A stretch of DNA of 64,000 bases, taken from the NCBI RefSeq assembly GCF_947504225.1, contig NZ_CANNGT010000001.1:248001-312000 (forward strand). Direction: 5' to 3'. Shown here in pieces: positions 1-9,257 of this stretch. Made by a program: the position numbers and the translations under genes. This stretch comes from Brumimicrobium ulvae. GTDB lineage: Bacteria; Bacteroidota; Bacteroidia; Flavobacteriales_D; Crocinitomicaceae. Position 1 is the stretch's first letter, and every line of letters begins with the position of its first letter. Below the pieces are notes generated by a model. That model ran no database searches and was not told where the DNA came from. It worked only from the letters and a program-made list of their open reading frames with translations.

Positions 1-871
1 AATATTTTTCACCAATTTCAAAGAGTCGTTTTCCTACCAGATCGTAACGCCCGACCTTATGTACTAAAAATGCATTGACAAGGTGTTGAATATAGTTTTG
101 AACTTGGTTAGGCGCCATTTTTATTTGTTGAGATTTTAAAAAGTCACTAATCTTTTTAGCAGAAAATAAACTTCCAGTATGTGCCGCTAAAAACAGTACC
201 AATTGTTCTAGAAAATTCACATTTCGGATTGCGTATCTATTGATGATATCCCTATAGACAATACTTTGGTAGATATTTTTCAAATATTCAAAAACAATTT
301 CATCCTTTAACTCTAAATGAATCAAGTACGGAAGACCTCCATATTTCAAATATTTGTATAAACTCGCTTCACTTTCTGTAAGCTCATGAAAGGCTAAAAA
401 CTCAGGGTAAGAGAGGCTAAATATCTCTACAGCAATGTATCTCCCACTTAAATGCCCTGCAATATCTCCTGATAATAAATTTGCATTGCTCCCTGTACAA
501 TATATATCTAAATTTTCTTGAAGTAAAAGCGAGCGAAGTGCATCTCCAAAGTTTTCTATATCCTGAATTTCATCAATAAACACATAGGTTTTTCTAGATT
601 CAGCAGCTTTTTCTAGCACATATTCATTTAAATCTGAAGCTGTCTTTAAAAAAGAAAAGGCTAAATCTTCTTTGTTAATGTAAAGAATTTCAGCTTTCTG
701 ATCTTGCTCTACAACCAACTGAATAATTTGATAAAGCAAATAACTTTTACCCACGCGCCGTTGCCCAGTTAAGACTTTTATTATCGGTTTCCCAATAAAT
801 GGTTTAATCTTATCTAAATACGCTGGGCGTTTGCGAATATTGTTCGGTATACTTCTGTCATTTATTTTCAC
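1..871 (-). CDS. ATP-binding protein, AAA_14/DUF4143 type (3' end outside window)
   Basis: I translated this by hand; the frame is open from a GTG at 871 to the window edge (290 codons), with an in-frame stop not far upstream, so GTG is the likely start. The protein has a P-loop GQRRVGKS at residues 36-43, a Walker B strand FIDE at 98-101 and a sensor-like CTGSN stretch soon after. This is the pattern of the prokaryotic AAA_14 family, whose C-terminal half is DUF4143. The second half here looks helical and winged-helix-like, as expected. Members are orphan ATPases of uncertain role, often compared with the ATPase side of toxin-antitoxin or defence pairs, but that is not established. The C-terminus is cut off by the window. 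Confidence 0.85.
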   Translation of the reverse strand, partial: MKINDRSIPNNIRKRPAYLDKIKPFIGKPIIKVLTGQRRVGKSYLLYQIIQLVVEQDQKAEILYINKEDLAFSFLKTASDLNEYVLEKAAESRKTYVFIDEIQDIENFGDALRSLLLQENLDIYCTGSNANLLSGDIAGHLSGRYIAVEIFSLSYPEFLAFHELTESEASLYKYLKYGGLPYLIHLELKDEIVFEYLKNIYQSIVYRDIINRYAIRNVNFLEQLVLFLAAHTGSLFSAKKISDFLKSQQIKMAPNQVQNYIQHLVNAFLVHKVGRYDLVGKRLFEIGEKY

Positions 872-1126
872 TGTGATTTTAGTTTTGTGTAAATATAATG
901 AAAGTTATAAGTATAGTTATAGTTTTTTGGTGTTTAGTCGATAGTCTGTGGTCATGAATCTATGGTCTTGAGTCTATTTTCGGTTGTTCAGTATTCGATT
1001 ATTCGGTTATTCTCGACACTTCGGCTTCGCTCAGTGCTGGCAAGCTCGAACTTAAACAAATTGATTTATGACTCTCTGTTCTCGACACTTTGACTAAGCT
1101 GAGCAGAACTATCGAAGGATCTTTTT
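872..1126. repeat. Intergenic spacer with degenerate dispersed repeats
   Basis: No gene seen. The left part is rich in short degenerate words (variants of tagtctatggtc, ggttattcgg). The right part holds two related copies of a motif starting ttctcgacactt (near 1011 and 1078), each followed by a gct-cagt/gctgag stretch. This is the style of dispersed intergenic repeats common in Bacteroidota. Confidence 0.5.
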
Positions 1127-2128
1127 TTATTCTCTAAGATTTTTCCAATACCAATCCACTGCTTCTTTAATGCCTTCTTTAATTTTATGACTCGGTTTAT
1201 ACCCCAATAATTCCACTGCTTTCTCAATACTCGCCAAAGAATGCGGAATATCTCCTTTTCTATTTGGTCCATGTTTAATCTTAACTTTAGAAATCTCTCC
1301 ATCAAATTTAGCCAAATGTTTTTTCAACAATTCAGTTAATTGAATTAGGGTAGTGCGGTCTCCCACAGCGGTATTATAAACTTGATTTAACGATTCTTTA
1401 TTATCTGTGGTCATTGCCAGCAGATTCATTTGCAGAACGTTGTCAATATAGGTGAAGTCACGAGAAAAAGTTCCATCACCGTTAATAATTGGACTTTCAT
1501 GCTCCATGAATTGCTTTACGAATAAAGGAATTACTGCTGCATACGCTCCATTAGGATCTTGGCGTCTTCCGAATACATTAAAGTATCTCAAACCGATACA
1601 ATTCATATTGTAAGTCTTACCAAACACATCAGCGTAAAGTTCATTCACATATTTCGTAATAGCATACGGCGACAAAGGTTTACCGATGATATGTTCTACC
1701 TTCGGTAGGTTTTCGGAATCCCCATAAGTCGAACTACTTGCCGCATAGACAAAACGCTTCACACCTTCGTCACGCGCAGCCGTAAGCATATTTAAAAATC
1801 CCCCCACATTCACATCGTTTGTGGTAATTGGATCATTGATCGAACGCGGAACAGAACCTAATGCTGCTTGATGGAGGACATAGTCTTGATCTTTACAGGC
1901 TTTAAGGCAAGTGTCAAAATCACGGATATCTCCTTCCATTAAAGTAAAGTTTGAATCTTCAAGGAAAGGCGTGATGTTGTGTTGGTGTCCCGTCGCGAAA
2001 TTGTCGAGGCAGGTTACTTTGGCGTTTAGTTTAAGTAAGATTTCACAAAGGTTACTACCAATAAATCCGGCTCCTCCTGTTATTAGGATGTTTTTATCTT
2101 TTAGTTGTTTAAATTGTTCTGTGTTCAT
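1127..2128 (-). CDS. NAD-dependent nucleotide-sugar epimerase/dehydratase (SDR family), UDP-GlcNAc 4-epimerase-like
   Basis: 333 codons. An N-terminal Rossmann fold with GGAGFIGS (about residues 18-25) binds NAD. The extended-SDR catalytic set is present: SSSTYG followed by YAITK (YxxxK). The C-terminal part has the substrate-domain motif FNVFGRRQDPNGAYAAVIP typical of UDP-hexose epimerases. The sequence resembles the WbpP/VipB (TviC) group, which interconverts UDP-GlcNAc and UDP-GalNAc or the uronic acids for surface polysaccharide. The substrate cannot be settled by reading. It lies downstream, on the same strand, of a NusG-like antiterminator, an arrangement usual for capsule or O-antigen genes in this phylum, but no other sugar gene follows in the window. 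Confidence 0.88.
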   Translation of the reverse strand: MNTEQFKQLKDKNILITGGAGFIGSNLCEILLKLNAKVTCLDNFATGHQHNITPFLEDSNFTLMEGDIRDFDTCLKACKDQDYVLHQAALGSVPRSINDPITTNDVNVGGFLNMLTAARDEGVKRFVYAASSSTYGDSENLPKVEHIIGKPLSPYAITKYVNELYADVFGKTYNMNCIGLRYFNVFGRRQDPNGAYAAVIPLFVKQFMEHESPIINGDGTFSRDFTYIDNVLQMNLLAMTTDNKESLNQVYNTAVGDRTTLIQLTELLKKHLAKFDGEISKVKIKHGPNRKGDIPHSLASIEKAVELLGYKPSHKIKEGIKEAVDWYWKNLRE

Positions 2129-2590
2129 CTTTCTTTATCCTCTTTATAATGATTGCTGTATGGAATTGTTTCTTCCTCTGAACATCCTCCCCCTTGTCCC
2201 CCTCCAAAGGGGGAAGTAGAAACACCTTCGTTATATGGTTTAATGTTAGAGAAAAGAATTTAATTTTTTCAATTCTGTTTCTCTTTCTCTTTTCCTCTCC
2301 CTGCGCTTTAGCGCAATCTCTCCCTCTCCCTAAATCGGAGGCTGAGCGTAGCCGAAGCCCCGATTTTCCTACGGCTTCGCCATTATCAGTCCCATTAATT
2401 TCTCAATGAGTTGATTAAAATAGCATTCAAAATTCACAAAACCAATCGTAAACAATCAGTTTCAAAAATAAGTAAAACCGTCCTTTTTCACGTTAAATCA
2501 ACCAACGGCCTGTTGCTAACAGCTTTCAGCCTGCAGCTTGCCTACTGCATATAGCTGTTAGCCTACTGCTTTCAGCATATAGCCTTCAAC
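2129..2590. repeat. Non-coding spacer with dispersed repeats
   Basis: No gene supported. Around 2183-2216 is an inverted copy of the G-run/C-run module (cctcccccttgtccccctcc) that recurs in the tandem array at 3150-4620. Around 2300-2385 there are gcgctttagcgc-type and gaggctgagcgtagccgaag palindromic words. At 2508-2598 a degenerate direct repeat (gcctactgcatatagc and variants) runs up to the stop of the next gene. Short frames here translate repeat DNA. Confidence 0.6.
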
Positions 2591-3049
2591 CTACAACCGT
2601 ATTTTCACAACATAACCCAAGTTCTTGAGTACCACCCAGCATTGATTTCCAGAGACGCGTTTTACAATTCCTTTTTTCACGCCAGAACCCAAATTTTCCA
2701 ATTCGATTTCGGCACCTTCTTCCAATTTACTTACTTCAAGTATATTGGCTTGATTGTTTTTCATCTCTTTGAGTGCGTCAACTTCTTCTTGACTCACTTC
2801 AGCAGGTTGACCCAACCAAAATAAATAACGTAAAGCACCAGGTACTTGAAAGACCATTGATCTTTCACGATCCTGTAAATTTACCAAAACCATAGATGGG
2901 AGCAGTGGAACTTCGACTTTTTTTACACGGTCACTCCATTGGCGTCGCTCAATTCGAGTCGGACAGCAAACGTTAATTCCCATGTTCGCCAAGCGGTCTG
3001 CCACTTTCTTTTCTGATTTAGGTTTAGTTATCAGTACATACCAAGGCAT
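2591..3049 (-). CDS. UpxY-family transcription antiterminator (NusG/RfaH paralogue)
   Basis: 152 codons, the usual length of the short NusG paralogues of Bacteroidota. The N-terminus MPWYVLITKPKSEKKVADRL is a classic NGN-domain start, followed by an LPSMVLVNL strand and an FQVPGALRYLFW segment. Residues from about 105 on form a KOW-like barrel (GSGVKKGIVKRVSGNQCWVV). UpxY proteins load on RNA polymerase in the 5' leader of capsule or polysaccharide operons and let it read through. The next gene on this strand is a nucleotide-sugar epimerase 460 bp away, which fits, although the spacer is repeat-rich and no long polysaccharide operon follows here. Confidence 0.88.
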   Translation of the reverse strand: MPWYVLITKPKSEKKVADRLANMGINVCCPTRIERRQWSDRVKKVEVPLLPSMVLVNLQDRERSMVFQVPGALRYLFWLGQPAEVSQEEVDALKEMKNNQANILEVSKLEEGAEIELENLGSGVKKGIVKRVSGNQCWVVLKNLGYVVKIRL

Positions 3050-3149
3050 TACTTACATATTTTAAGAATGCGAATTTAGGTAATTTTTGTTGAATAAAGT
3101 AATAGGGGGTGGGTTATTTCTTTTTTCCCTCGCCACTGATATGATTTGT

Positions 3150-4620
3150 CATGCTGAATGAGCGAAGGAGGTGAAGGGATCTAGCGCTTCAGCGCTCTTC
3201 ATTCTCACTCTGATTCTCACTCTTACACCTTGCTTCGAACTACAGTTTTGTGTTTTAAGAATTGTGTTTTCTTTTCAACAATCCTCTCCCTCGTTCCCTC
3301 TCCAAAGAGGGAGGTGAGATAGCTCTTCGTTTTTAGGTTTAATGAGTCTAAAAAATGTTTTCAATTTTTAAAAACGATGTTTCGAAGCGCTTCCCCCTTC
3401 GGAGGGGGATAAGGGGGAGGATGTTTCCCTCTGACTATGGTATTGTTTTTTCTATTTGTTCTTTTCTTTTTCTTTCTATTACGAACACACCTTGTCATCC
3501 AGAATGAGCGAAAGGAGCATGGGGTCTAGCGCTTCAGGTTCTTCATTCTCATTCTGTTTTTCATTCTCACTCCTTGCTTCGACCTTCAGTTTTGTGTTTT
3601 AAGAATTATGTTTTCTGTTCAACTATCCTCTCCCTCGTTCCCTCTCCAAAGAGGGAGGTGAGATAGCTCTTCGTTTTTAGGTTTAAAGAATTAAAAAATG
3701 TTTTCAATTTTTAAAAACGATGTTTCGAAGCGCTTCCCCCTTCGGAGGGGGATAAGGGGGAGGATGTTTCCTTCTGACTATGGTATTGTTTTTTCTATTT
3801 GTTCTTTTCTTTTTCTTTCTATTACGAACACACCTTGTCATCCAGAATGAGCGAAAGGAGCATGGGGTCTAGCGCTTCAGGTTCTTCATTCTCATTCTGT
3901 TTTTCATTCTCACTCCTTGCTTCGACCTTCAGTTTTGTGTTTTAAGAATTGTGTTTTCTTTTCAACAATCCTCTCCCTCGTTCCCTCTCCAAAGAGGGAG
4001 GTGAGATAGCTCTTCGTTTTTTAGGTTTAAAGAATTTAAAAAATGTTTTCAATTTTCAAAAACGATTTTTCGAAGCGCTTCCCCCTTCGGAGGGGGATAA
4101 GGGGGAGGATGTTTCCCTCTGACTATGGTATTATTTTTTCTATTTGTTTTTTTCTTTCTATTACGAACACACCTTGTCATCCAGAATGAGCGAAAGGAGC
4201 ATGGGGTCTAGCGCTTCAGGTTCTTCATTCTCATTCTGTTTCTCATTCTCACTCCTTGCTTCGAACTACAGTTTTGTGTTTTAAGAATTGTGTTTTCTTT
4301 TCAACAATCCTCTCCCTCGTTCCCTCTCCAAAGAGGGAGGTGAGATAGCTCTTCGTTTTTTAGGTTTAAAGAATTAAAAAATGTTTTCAATTTTTAAAAA
4401 CGATGTTTCGAAGCGCTTCCCCCTTCGGAGGGGGATAAGGGGGAGGATGTTTCCTTCTGACTATGGTATTGTTTTTTCTATTTGTTCTTTTCTTTTTTCC
4501 CTCTACTACCAACACACCTTGTCATCCCGAGCGAGTGAAAGGAGCGAGGGATCCCGCGCTTCAGCGCCCTCTTGCTCTTCACTCTTCCTCTCCCTGCGCT
4601 TCAGCGCCCTCTTGCTCACT
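3150..4620. repeat. Tandem array, four units of ~340 bp
   Basis: The landmark tcctctccctcgttccctc begins at 3282, 3626, 3969 and 4308, giving periods of 344, 343 and 339. Each unit contains three parts: a block around gtcatccagaatgagcgaaag with tctagcgcttcag; a block with tccctctccaaagaggga; and a block with cccccttcggaggggg followed by ataagggggagg. The last two are imperfect inverted copies of each other around a ~55 bp AT-rich centre, so each unit can fold on itself. The units are nearly identical to each other. The ends degrade into dispersed versions (3121-3240 and 4500-4625). No protein is supported; the frames across it only translate repeats. Confidence 0.85.
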
Positions 4621-4623
4621 ACT

Positions 4624-4712
4624 GCCTAGTGTTACCCCCTCAATTTCAAAGGAATGTGCTAAAATTTTTGATGGGGAGCAGATGATGCGTTATTTTAGTA
4701 GTAAAAACACGG
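4624..4712 (+). promoter_or_regulatory. Upstream element shared with two other adhesin-like genes (copy A)
   Basis: Contains ccccctcaatttcaa ending at 4649, then 37 bases, then gcgttattttagtag starting at 4687, 32 bases before the start codon at 4719. Related sequences with the same order lie at 9440-9524 and 23776-23842. Its function is unknown; a promoter or mRNA leader role is inferred from position only. Confidence 0.45.
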
Positions 4713-4718
4713 TTTATT

Positions 4719-7634
4719 ATGAAAAAGTCCACCCTACTATTGATTTTTGCGTCCTTACTTTTTGTGATTCCGGGCTTACGGGCTCAAACTTATGCCGATT
4801 CATTGCTTGGCTTTGATGAGGAGGAGGAAATAGCGCATATTCTATCCCATGATGTGGATGCAACAGAATTGGATTCTTACCTAGAGGCGGCCCGCAGGAA
4901 ATTTATTGATAAGAAATACGAATTGGGCTTCTATGCTTCACCAGGTCCAATTCTGGGTCAGCGTGCAGGTACTTTTGATTGTGCTTCGGGGAATTGGGAC
5001 TTTGAGGATGGGACTTTATCAGGTTGGAATGCGACTGGCGCGGTGACTGTTGTGAATAATGGCATTGATCCTTATGGCACTTATCCGTGGGTGTATCCTG
5101 GGGGAGGAAATAATTCTGCGAAAATTAGTAGTGATAGAAATTGTTGTAAAGATGGGCGACTCGACCGCGTGATAAATGTTCCTCCAACAGGAACGACTTT
5201 GTTTAACTTTCACTTTGCGATGAGTATTTTTAACTTTCCGCATGTTGCAAGTCAAGCCGCTAAATTGTGGGTTGAATTTTATGACCAAAACGGGGTGAAA
5301 TTGGGTTGTCCACAATACGAATGTTTTTATTCTAGTGACTTAGGAGCTGTAGGTGTTTCCACTTTTGTTCAAACGCCAAATCCTGCTTCGTTTTATAATC
5401 CTCAGGCAGACGGTGATAGTCCAGGGAGTCATCCGGTAACCTATTCTGATTGGAATACTGTTTCTATGGATTTAAGTGGTTATGCCGGTCAATCCATTAC
5501 TGCAGTATTTCGTGTGGAGTGGTGTGGTCCTGGACCAGATTGGGCATACGTTTTGATCGATGTTGATTGTCCCTTAAATTCTGAAATGGCTGAAGAATCT
5601 TGTTTAGATCCGGTGACGGCAACAGATGAATTGTGTGGACCTGCGAATATGTCTTCCTACACTTGGAAGGATAGTAATGGAAGTGTGTTGAGTACTTCCC
5701 ATTGTTTTACGGCACCACAAGCAGATTTGTATACTTTGGAATGTTTACCTCAAAATATTGAATGTACTGCCGCATCTTTAATTACCATGGAATACCGTGT
5801 GAATCCCCTGCCTGTTCCTGTTGTAGATGCAGAGAATGGTTGTATCGATGAATTGGTTTCCATTGGCGAAGTGGGAACACATCAAAATCCGATAGTCTCA
5901 TGGGATTGGTTGGTGGATGGAACGGTTGCTGAGACGGCTCCAAATTTCACAATCTCCTTTCCAGATGAAGGTTTGTATGATTATGATTTAACTGTGGTCG
6001 ACGATAAAGGATGTTCACAATCGATTTCTGGAGATTTATTGGTATATAAAAATCCAATTGCAGATTTTACTTTTTCAAACGTATGTGATGAAGAGACTTT
6101 GATGGCCAGTTCAACAGCAGATGGTCAAGGATATCAAATTTCGGATTATTCATGGGATTATACGAATGACGGAACCGATGATGCAACAGGAGCACAGTTG
6201 GGTTATGAATATCCAAGTGATGGTCAATATGATTTGCGTCACACTGTAATCAATGAACATGGTTGTTCTGATGAAATCATTCAACAAGTTACGATTAATG
6301 CACTGCCTGTGGCAGATTTTACGGTAGATCCAATTTGCTATTCAGAAAATAATGTCTTTGCGAATGCTTCTTCGGTAGTTCCTGTAACTGACGATGCCAT
6401 TGTCAATTACGATTGGGCATTTGGTGATGGAGCAACAGCCAATACAGAAAACACGAGTCACATTTATCCTTCCGAAGGAATTTACCCTACGGAATTGCTT
6501 GTTACGACCAACAAAGGTTGTCAGGACAGTATAACCATTGATGCAGTTGTTTATCCATTGCCAGTGGCACAATTTTCAGCAACAGATGTTTGTTTGGAAT
6601 TTGAAACAGAATTTACAGATTTATCTACAGTGAGTAATAATTACACCAATAATTCTGTAGTGCTGTGGGATTGGGATTTTAATGATGGAAATAGCAGTAA
6701 TGTCCAACATCCTGGTCACTTTTATCAGAACGATGGAACTTATCAAGTTGGATTGTCGGTAGAATCGAATAATGGATGTCAACACGACACTACCATTGCA
6801 GTTGTGGTACATCCAAAACCAGTTGCCGATTTTAGTGGATTCGATCTTTATGGATGTTCTCCAATTTGTCCATCAATTAATTCAATTTCGACGATTAATG
6901 CACCATCGGAAATTTGGAATTACTATTGGACCTTAAGTGATGGAACTACTTATGCGAATGATATGTCATTTTCAGATTGTTTTGAGAATTTAGGGAGTCA
7001 AACCGATTTTTACGGAGTAGAATTAATAGTAGAAAGCAACGAAGGATGTTTAGACACCTTAAATAAGGAAGATTATATCGAAGTCTTCCATAATCCGATA
7101 GCAGATTTTTATTTCTCTCCCGAAGAGCCGAATGTAATGGACCCGGAGGTTGACTTTACGAATACCTCATTGTACGCAGATTTTTACCAGTGGACCATAG
7201 AATATTACGGGCAATCGAGTGACATCAATCCAACGGTTGAATTTCCATATGAGCCAGATTCATACACCACCCAGTTGATTGCATACACAGACGAAGGGTG
7301 TACAGATACTACGGTGCAAATCGTGACAGTATTGGACAAGATTATTTTTTACGTTCCCAACACCTTTACACCCGATGGAGATAAATTCAACGAAACCTTC
7401 CAACCAGTTTTCACTCACGGTTATGATCCTCAGAGTTTTACCCTGTACATATTCAACCGATGGGGGGAGACCGTTTTCGAATCCCACGACACGACAGTGG
7501 GTTGGCCAGGAACCTACGGATTAAACAGCCAAAAACTCGTCAAAGAAGGAACCTATGTTTGGAAAATTGAATTCAAAGAAACAATGTCAGACAAACGCCA
7601 TGTGCATACTGGACATGTGAATGTTTTGAGGTAG
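4719..7634 (+). CDS. Secreted PKD-repeat protein with MAM-like head and T9SS type B sorting domain
   Basis: 971 codons. A signal peptide (MKKSTLLLIFASLLFVIPGLRAQ) is followed by an acidic, probably helical stretch (about 24-75). Residues about 80-285 form a jelly-roll/MAM-like domain with NWDFEDGTLSGW, VYPGGGNNSAKI and VLIDVDCP; the same domain heads the protein at 23977. Next comes an Ig-like part with paired cysteines and five to six PKD-type repeats (WDWDFNDGNSSNVQHPGHFY is typical). The last ~85 residues (from about 886, FYVPNTFTPDGDKFNETFQP, IFNRWGE, GTYVWKIEFKE) are the gliding-motility-associated C-terminal/type B sorting domain, which directs export by T9SS and attachment at the cell surface. 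The ligand is unknown. An adhesin role is inferred from architecture. Confidence 0.9.
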   Translation: MKKSTLLLIFASLLFVIPGLRAQTYADSLLGFDEEEEIAHILSHDVDATELDSYLEAARRKFIDKKYELGFYASPGPILGQRAGTFDCASGNWDFEDGTLSGWNATGAVTVVNNGIDPYGTYPWVYPGGGNNSAKISSDRNCCKDGRLDRVINVPPTGTTLFNFHFAMSIFNFPHVASQAAKLWVEFYDQNGVKLGCPQYECFYSSDLGAVGVSTFVQTPNPASFYNPQADGDSPGSHPVTYSDWNTVSMDLSGYAGQSITAVFRVEWCGPGPDWAYVLIDVDCPLNSEMAEESCLDPVTATDELCGPANMSSYTWKDSNGSVLSTSHCFTAPQADLYTLECLPQNIECTAASLITMEYRVNPLPVPVVDAENGCIDELVSIGEVGTHQNPIVSWDWLVDGTVAETAPNFTISFPDEGLYDYDLTVVDDKGCSQSISGDLLVYKNPIADFTFSNVCDEETLMASSTADGQGYQISDYSWDYTNDGTDDATGAQLGYEYPSDGQYDLRHTVINEHGCSDEIIQQVTINALPVADFTVDPICYSENNVFANASSVVPVTDDAIVNYDWAFGDGATANTENTSHIYPSEGIYPTELLVTTNKGCQDSITIDAVVYPLPVAQFSATDVCLEFETEFTDLSTVSNNYTNNSVVLWDWDFNDGNSSNVQHPGHFYQNDGTYQVGLSVESNNGCQHDTTIAVVVHPKPVADFSGFDLYGCSPICPSINSISTINAPSEIWNYYWTLSDGTTYANDMSFSDCFENLGSQTDFYGVELIVESNEGCLDTLNKEDYIEVFHNPIADFYFSPEEPNVMDPEVDFTNTSLYADFYQWTIEYYGQSSDINPTVEFPYEPDSYTTQLIAYTDEGCTDTTVQIVTVLDKIIFYVPNTFTPDGDKFNETFQPVFTHGYDPQSFTLYIFNRWGETVFESHDTTVGWPGTYGLNSQKLVKEGTYVWKIEFKETMSDKRHVHTGHVNVLR

Positions 7635-7788
7635 GACCGCGCTTCAGCGCACTTCATTTTCATTCTGTTTCTCACTCTTACTCCTTGCTTCGAACTGCGT
7701 TTTATGCTCAATGAATTAAAAAATGTTTTCAATTTCCAAAAACGATGTTTCGAAGCCTCTGGGATTCCACAGCGAAAGATGAGTTTTC

Positions 7789-7832
7789 AAGCGGAATTGC
7801 TTTTCTCGTAAGAGAAGTAAAGCATTCCGCTT
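7789..7832. repeat. Imperfect hairpin (core of larger inverted repeat)
   Basis: aagcggaattgcttttctc pairs with gaagtaaagcattccgctt around a short gtaagag centre, with one or two mismatches. Flanking sequence ggattccacagcgaa and ttcgccttggaattcc extends the symmetry to about 7762-7867. Confidence 0.6.
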
Positions 7833-8294
7833 AGGAAATCTCACGGTGCGCAGCATTCGCCTTGGAATTCCATTGATTTTTTTACTTACGCTTGTTTATT
7901 TTATTTGTGTTCGTGAGCTCCCTTCGGTCGGTTGTTTCGTTTTTTTATCAAGAACCGCAGCGAAGCAAGCTCATGAAAACCATAGAAAAGCTTTAAGGAT
8001 TGAATAAAAAAATGAAAAAGAAATCTAACGCTTGGAAACCGTCCTCGTAGAGTTACTTAGCGCTCCGGGTTTTCACCCAAACTCGCGAACGCCATTAACG
8101 GTTTTTCATTCTTCAAAACCGATGGCTGAGCTCAAACATGGGATCTAGCGCTTCAGCGCACTTCATTTTCATTCTGTTTCTCACTCTTACTCCTCGCTTC
8201 GAACTTAGTTTTTAGGTTAATGAGTTATGTTTTCTTTTCAATTTTACTTTCTTCACTTTTTGGCATTGCCCCAAAAAGTAAAATAAAAAGGTCT

Positions 8295-8443
8295 AGCGCC
8301 TGGAAAACTATCGACCCATAACACTTGAACAGTCTAAAATTAAAAAAACTCACCCAGACCCTTTCAGCGTCTGGTCTCAAACACCTTTTAATTTTATAGC
8401 CTGATTCAAGCTATGGGTGCCCGATCCAGTTTTCCGAAGCGCG
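8295..8443. repeat. MITE-like ~140 bp imperfect inverted repeat
   Basis: The left arm (ggaaaactatcgacccata, then cacttgaa, then ctaaaattaaaa) matches the reverse complement of the right arm (ttttaattttatag, ttcaagctatgggtg, cccgatccagttttcc) with few mismatches over about 50 bp. The centre contains a second hairpin, ccagaccctttcagcgtctgg. There is no coding capacity. Whether it moved as a miniature element cannot be told from one copy. Confidence 0.6.
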
Positions 8444-8693
8444 TCCTCGCTTCGAACTATGTTTTATCTTAAATGATTAAAGTTGACCTTCCAAAAACGA
8501 TATTTCGAAGCTCTTGAAAAAAGAAAAAAATACAAATGAATTCTATGGTTGATTTTTTTCTTTTTTCCCTCTACCACCAATACACCATGTCATCCCGAGC
8601 GAGTGAAGGGAGCGAGGGATCCCGCGCTTCAGCGCACTTCATTTTCATTCTGTTTCTCACACTTCCTCCTCCTGCGCTTCAGCGCTCTTCAAA

Positions 8694-9257
8694 TCACCCT
8701 AACATTTCAACAAATTCGTTTTGTAGACTTTGGCCTTTGTCTTTGTTATACCAATTTTGCAATTCGATTTTTTGTTTTTCGAAGTCAGCATTTTCTGTTT
8801 TGAGTTGTTCGTAAAGGGTTTGACATTCAGCAGGGCGAGGTCCCCAAACGTGGAGGTCTTTTTCGTTTTCGTCACGAATCACCAGTTTTGGAATTGATTT
8901 TCCACCGTTAGTTAAGTAATTTTCAATCATATAAGGAGCTGTATCACGCCAAACGATTTTTAGTTCAATATTTGGATTCAGTTCCGTCATCTTGTAAATA
9001 AAAGGAACGTTGTGCGCAGCATCACCACACCAAGGTTCTGTAATCAAATACCAAGTTTGTTTTTTGTCTATTGATTTAATGATTTGTGCTAAATCAGCGT
9101 TGATTTCAGCTGTTTTTAACCACCTTCTTTGTCTGCTTCTGTTCAGTTTAAAATAATCCAAATACATCGGATCGTCATAAGGAGGTTGAGGTGTTTCCTG
9201 TGCTAAAACCTCTTCAAATTTATCTAGGTATTTCTCCCAAGTGGTTATATTTTCCAT
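8694..9257 (-). CDS. Thioredoxin-family protein with a single-cysteine PWCGD site
   Basis: 187 codons with no signal peptide, so probably cytoplasmic. The core has a thioredoxin-like strand-loop-helix (TWYLITEPWCGDAAHNVPFI, about residues 86-105) and a cis-proline strand KSIPKLVIRDENEKD. The usual CxxC is replaced by WCGDA, leaving one active-site cysteine, as in the short thioredoxin-family proteins common in Flavobacteria and Bacilli. The N-terminal ~80 residues are helical and family-specific; the C-terminus is a charged helix. The substrate is unknown. It is oriented opposite to the large adhesin-like genes on either side and flanked by repeats, so it does not look like part of their operon. 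Confidence 0.85.
   Translation of the reverse strand: MENITTWEKYLDKFEEVLAQETPQPPYDDPMYLDYFKLNRSRQRRWLKTAEINADLAQIIKSIDKKQTWYLITEPWCGDAAHNVPFIYKMTELNPNIELKIVWRDTAPYMIENYLTNGGKSIPKLVIRDENEKDLHVWGPRPAECQTLYEQLKTENADFEKQKIELQNWYNKDKGQSLQNEFVEMLG

Larger units (their letters stand above)
7635..8693. repeat. Non-coding spacer packed with imperfect inverted-repeat elements
   Basis: No gene supported over about 1.06 kb. From left to right I see: a copy of the agcgcttcagcgc/ttcattctc dispersed repeat (7640-7700); a large imperfect inverted repeat (about 7762-7867) whose core hairpin is at 7789-7832; an imperfect inverted pair around gtgagctcccttcggtcgg and cgaagcaagctcatga (about 7909-7982); another dispersed repeat copy (8140-8215); a short hairpin at 8257-8279; a ~140 bp inverted repeat (8295-8443); and a catcccgagcgagtgaaggg block (8588-8690) running to the next gene's stop. 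Confidence 0.65.

Noticed and set aside
3150..4620. Possible CRISPR array
   Set aside because: Units are ~340 bp with no short repeat/unique spacer alternation and no cas genes nearby.
4381..4816. Two overlapping frames of 82 and 117 codons at the end of the 340 bp array
   Set aside because: They translate dispersed repeat DNA (CHPERVKGARDPALQRP-type words), show no family resemblance, and one overlaps the start of the real gene at 4719.
8536..8814. Two frames of 84-92 codons before the thioredoxin-like gene
   Set aside because: They read through the catcccgagcgagtg dispersed repeat and then antisense into the real gene at 8694-9257.
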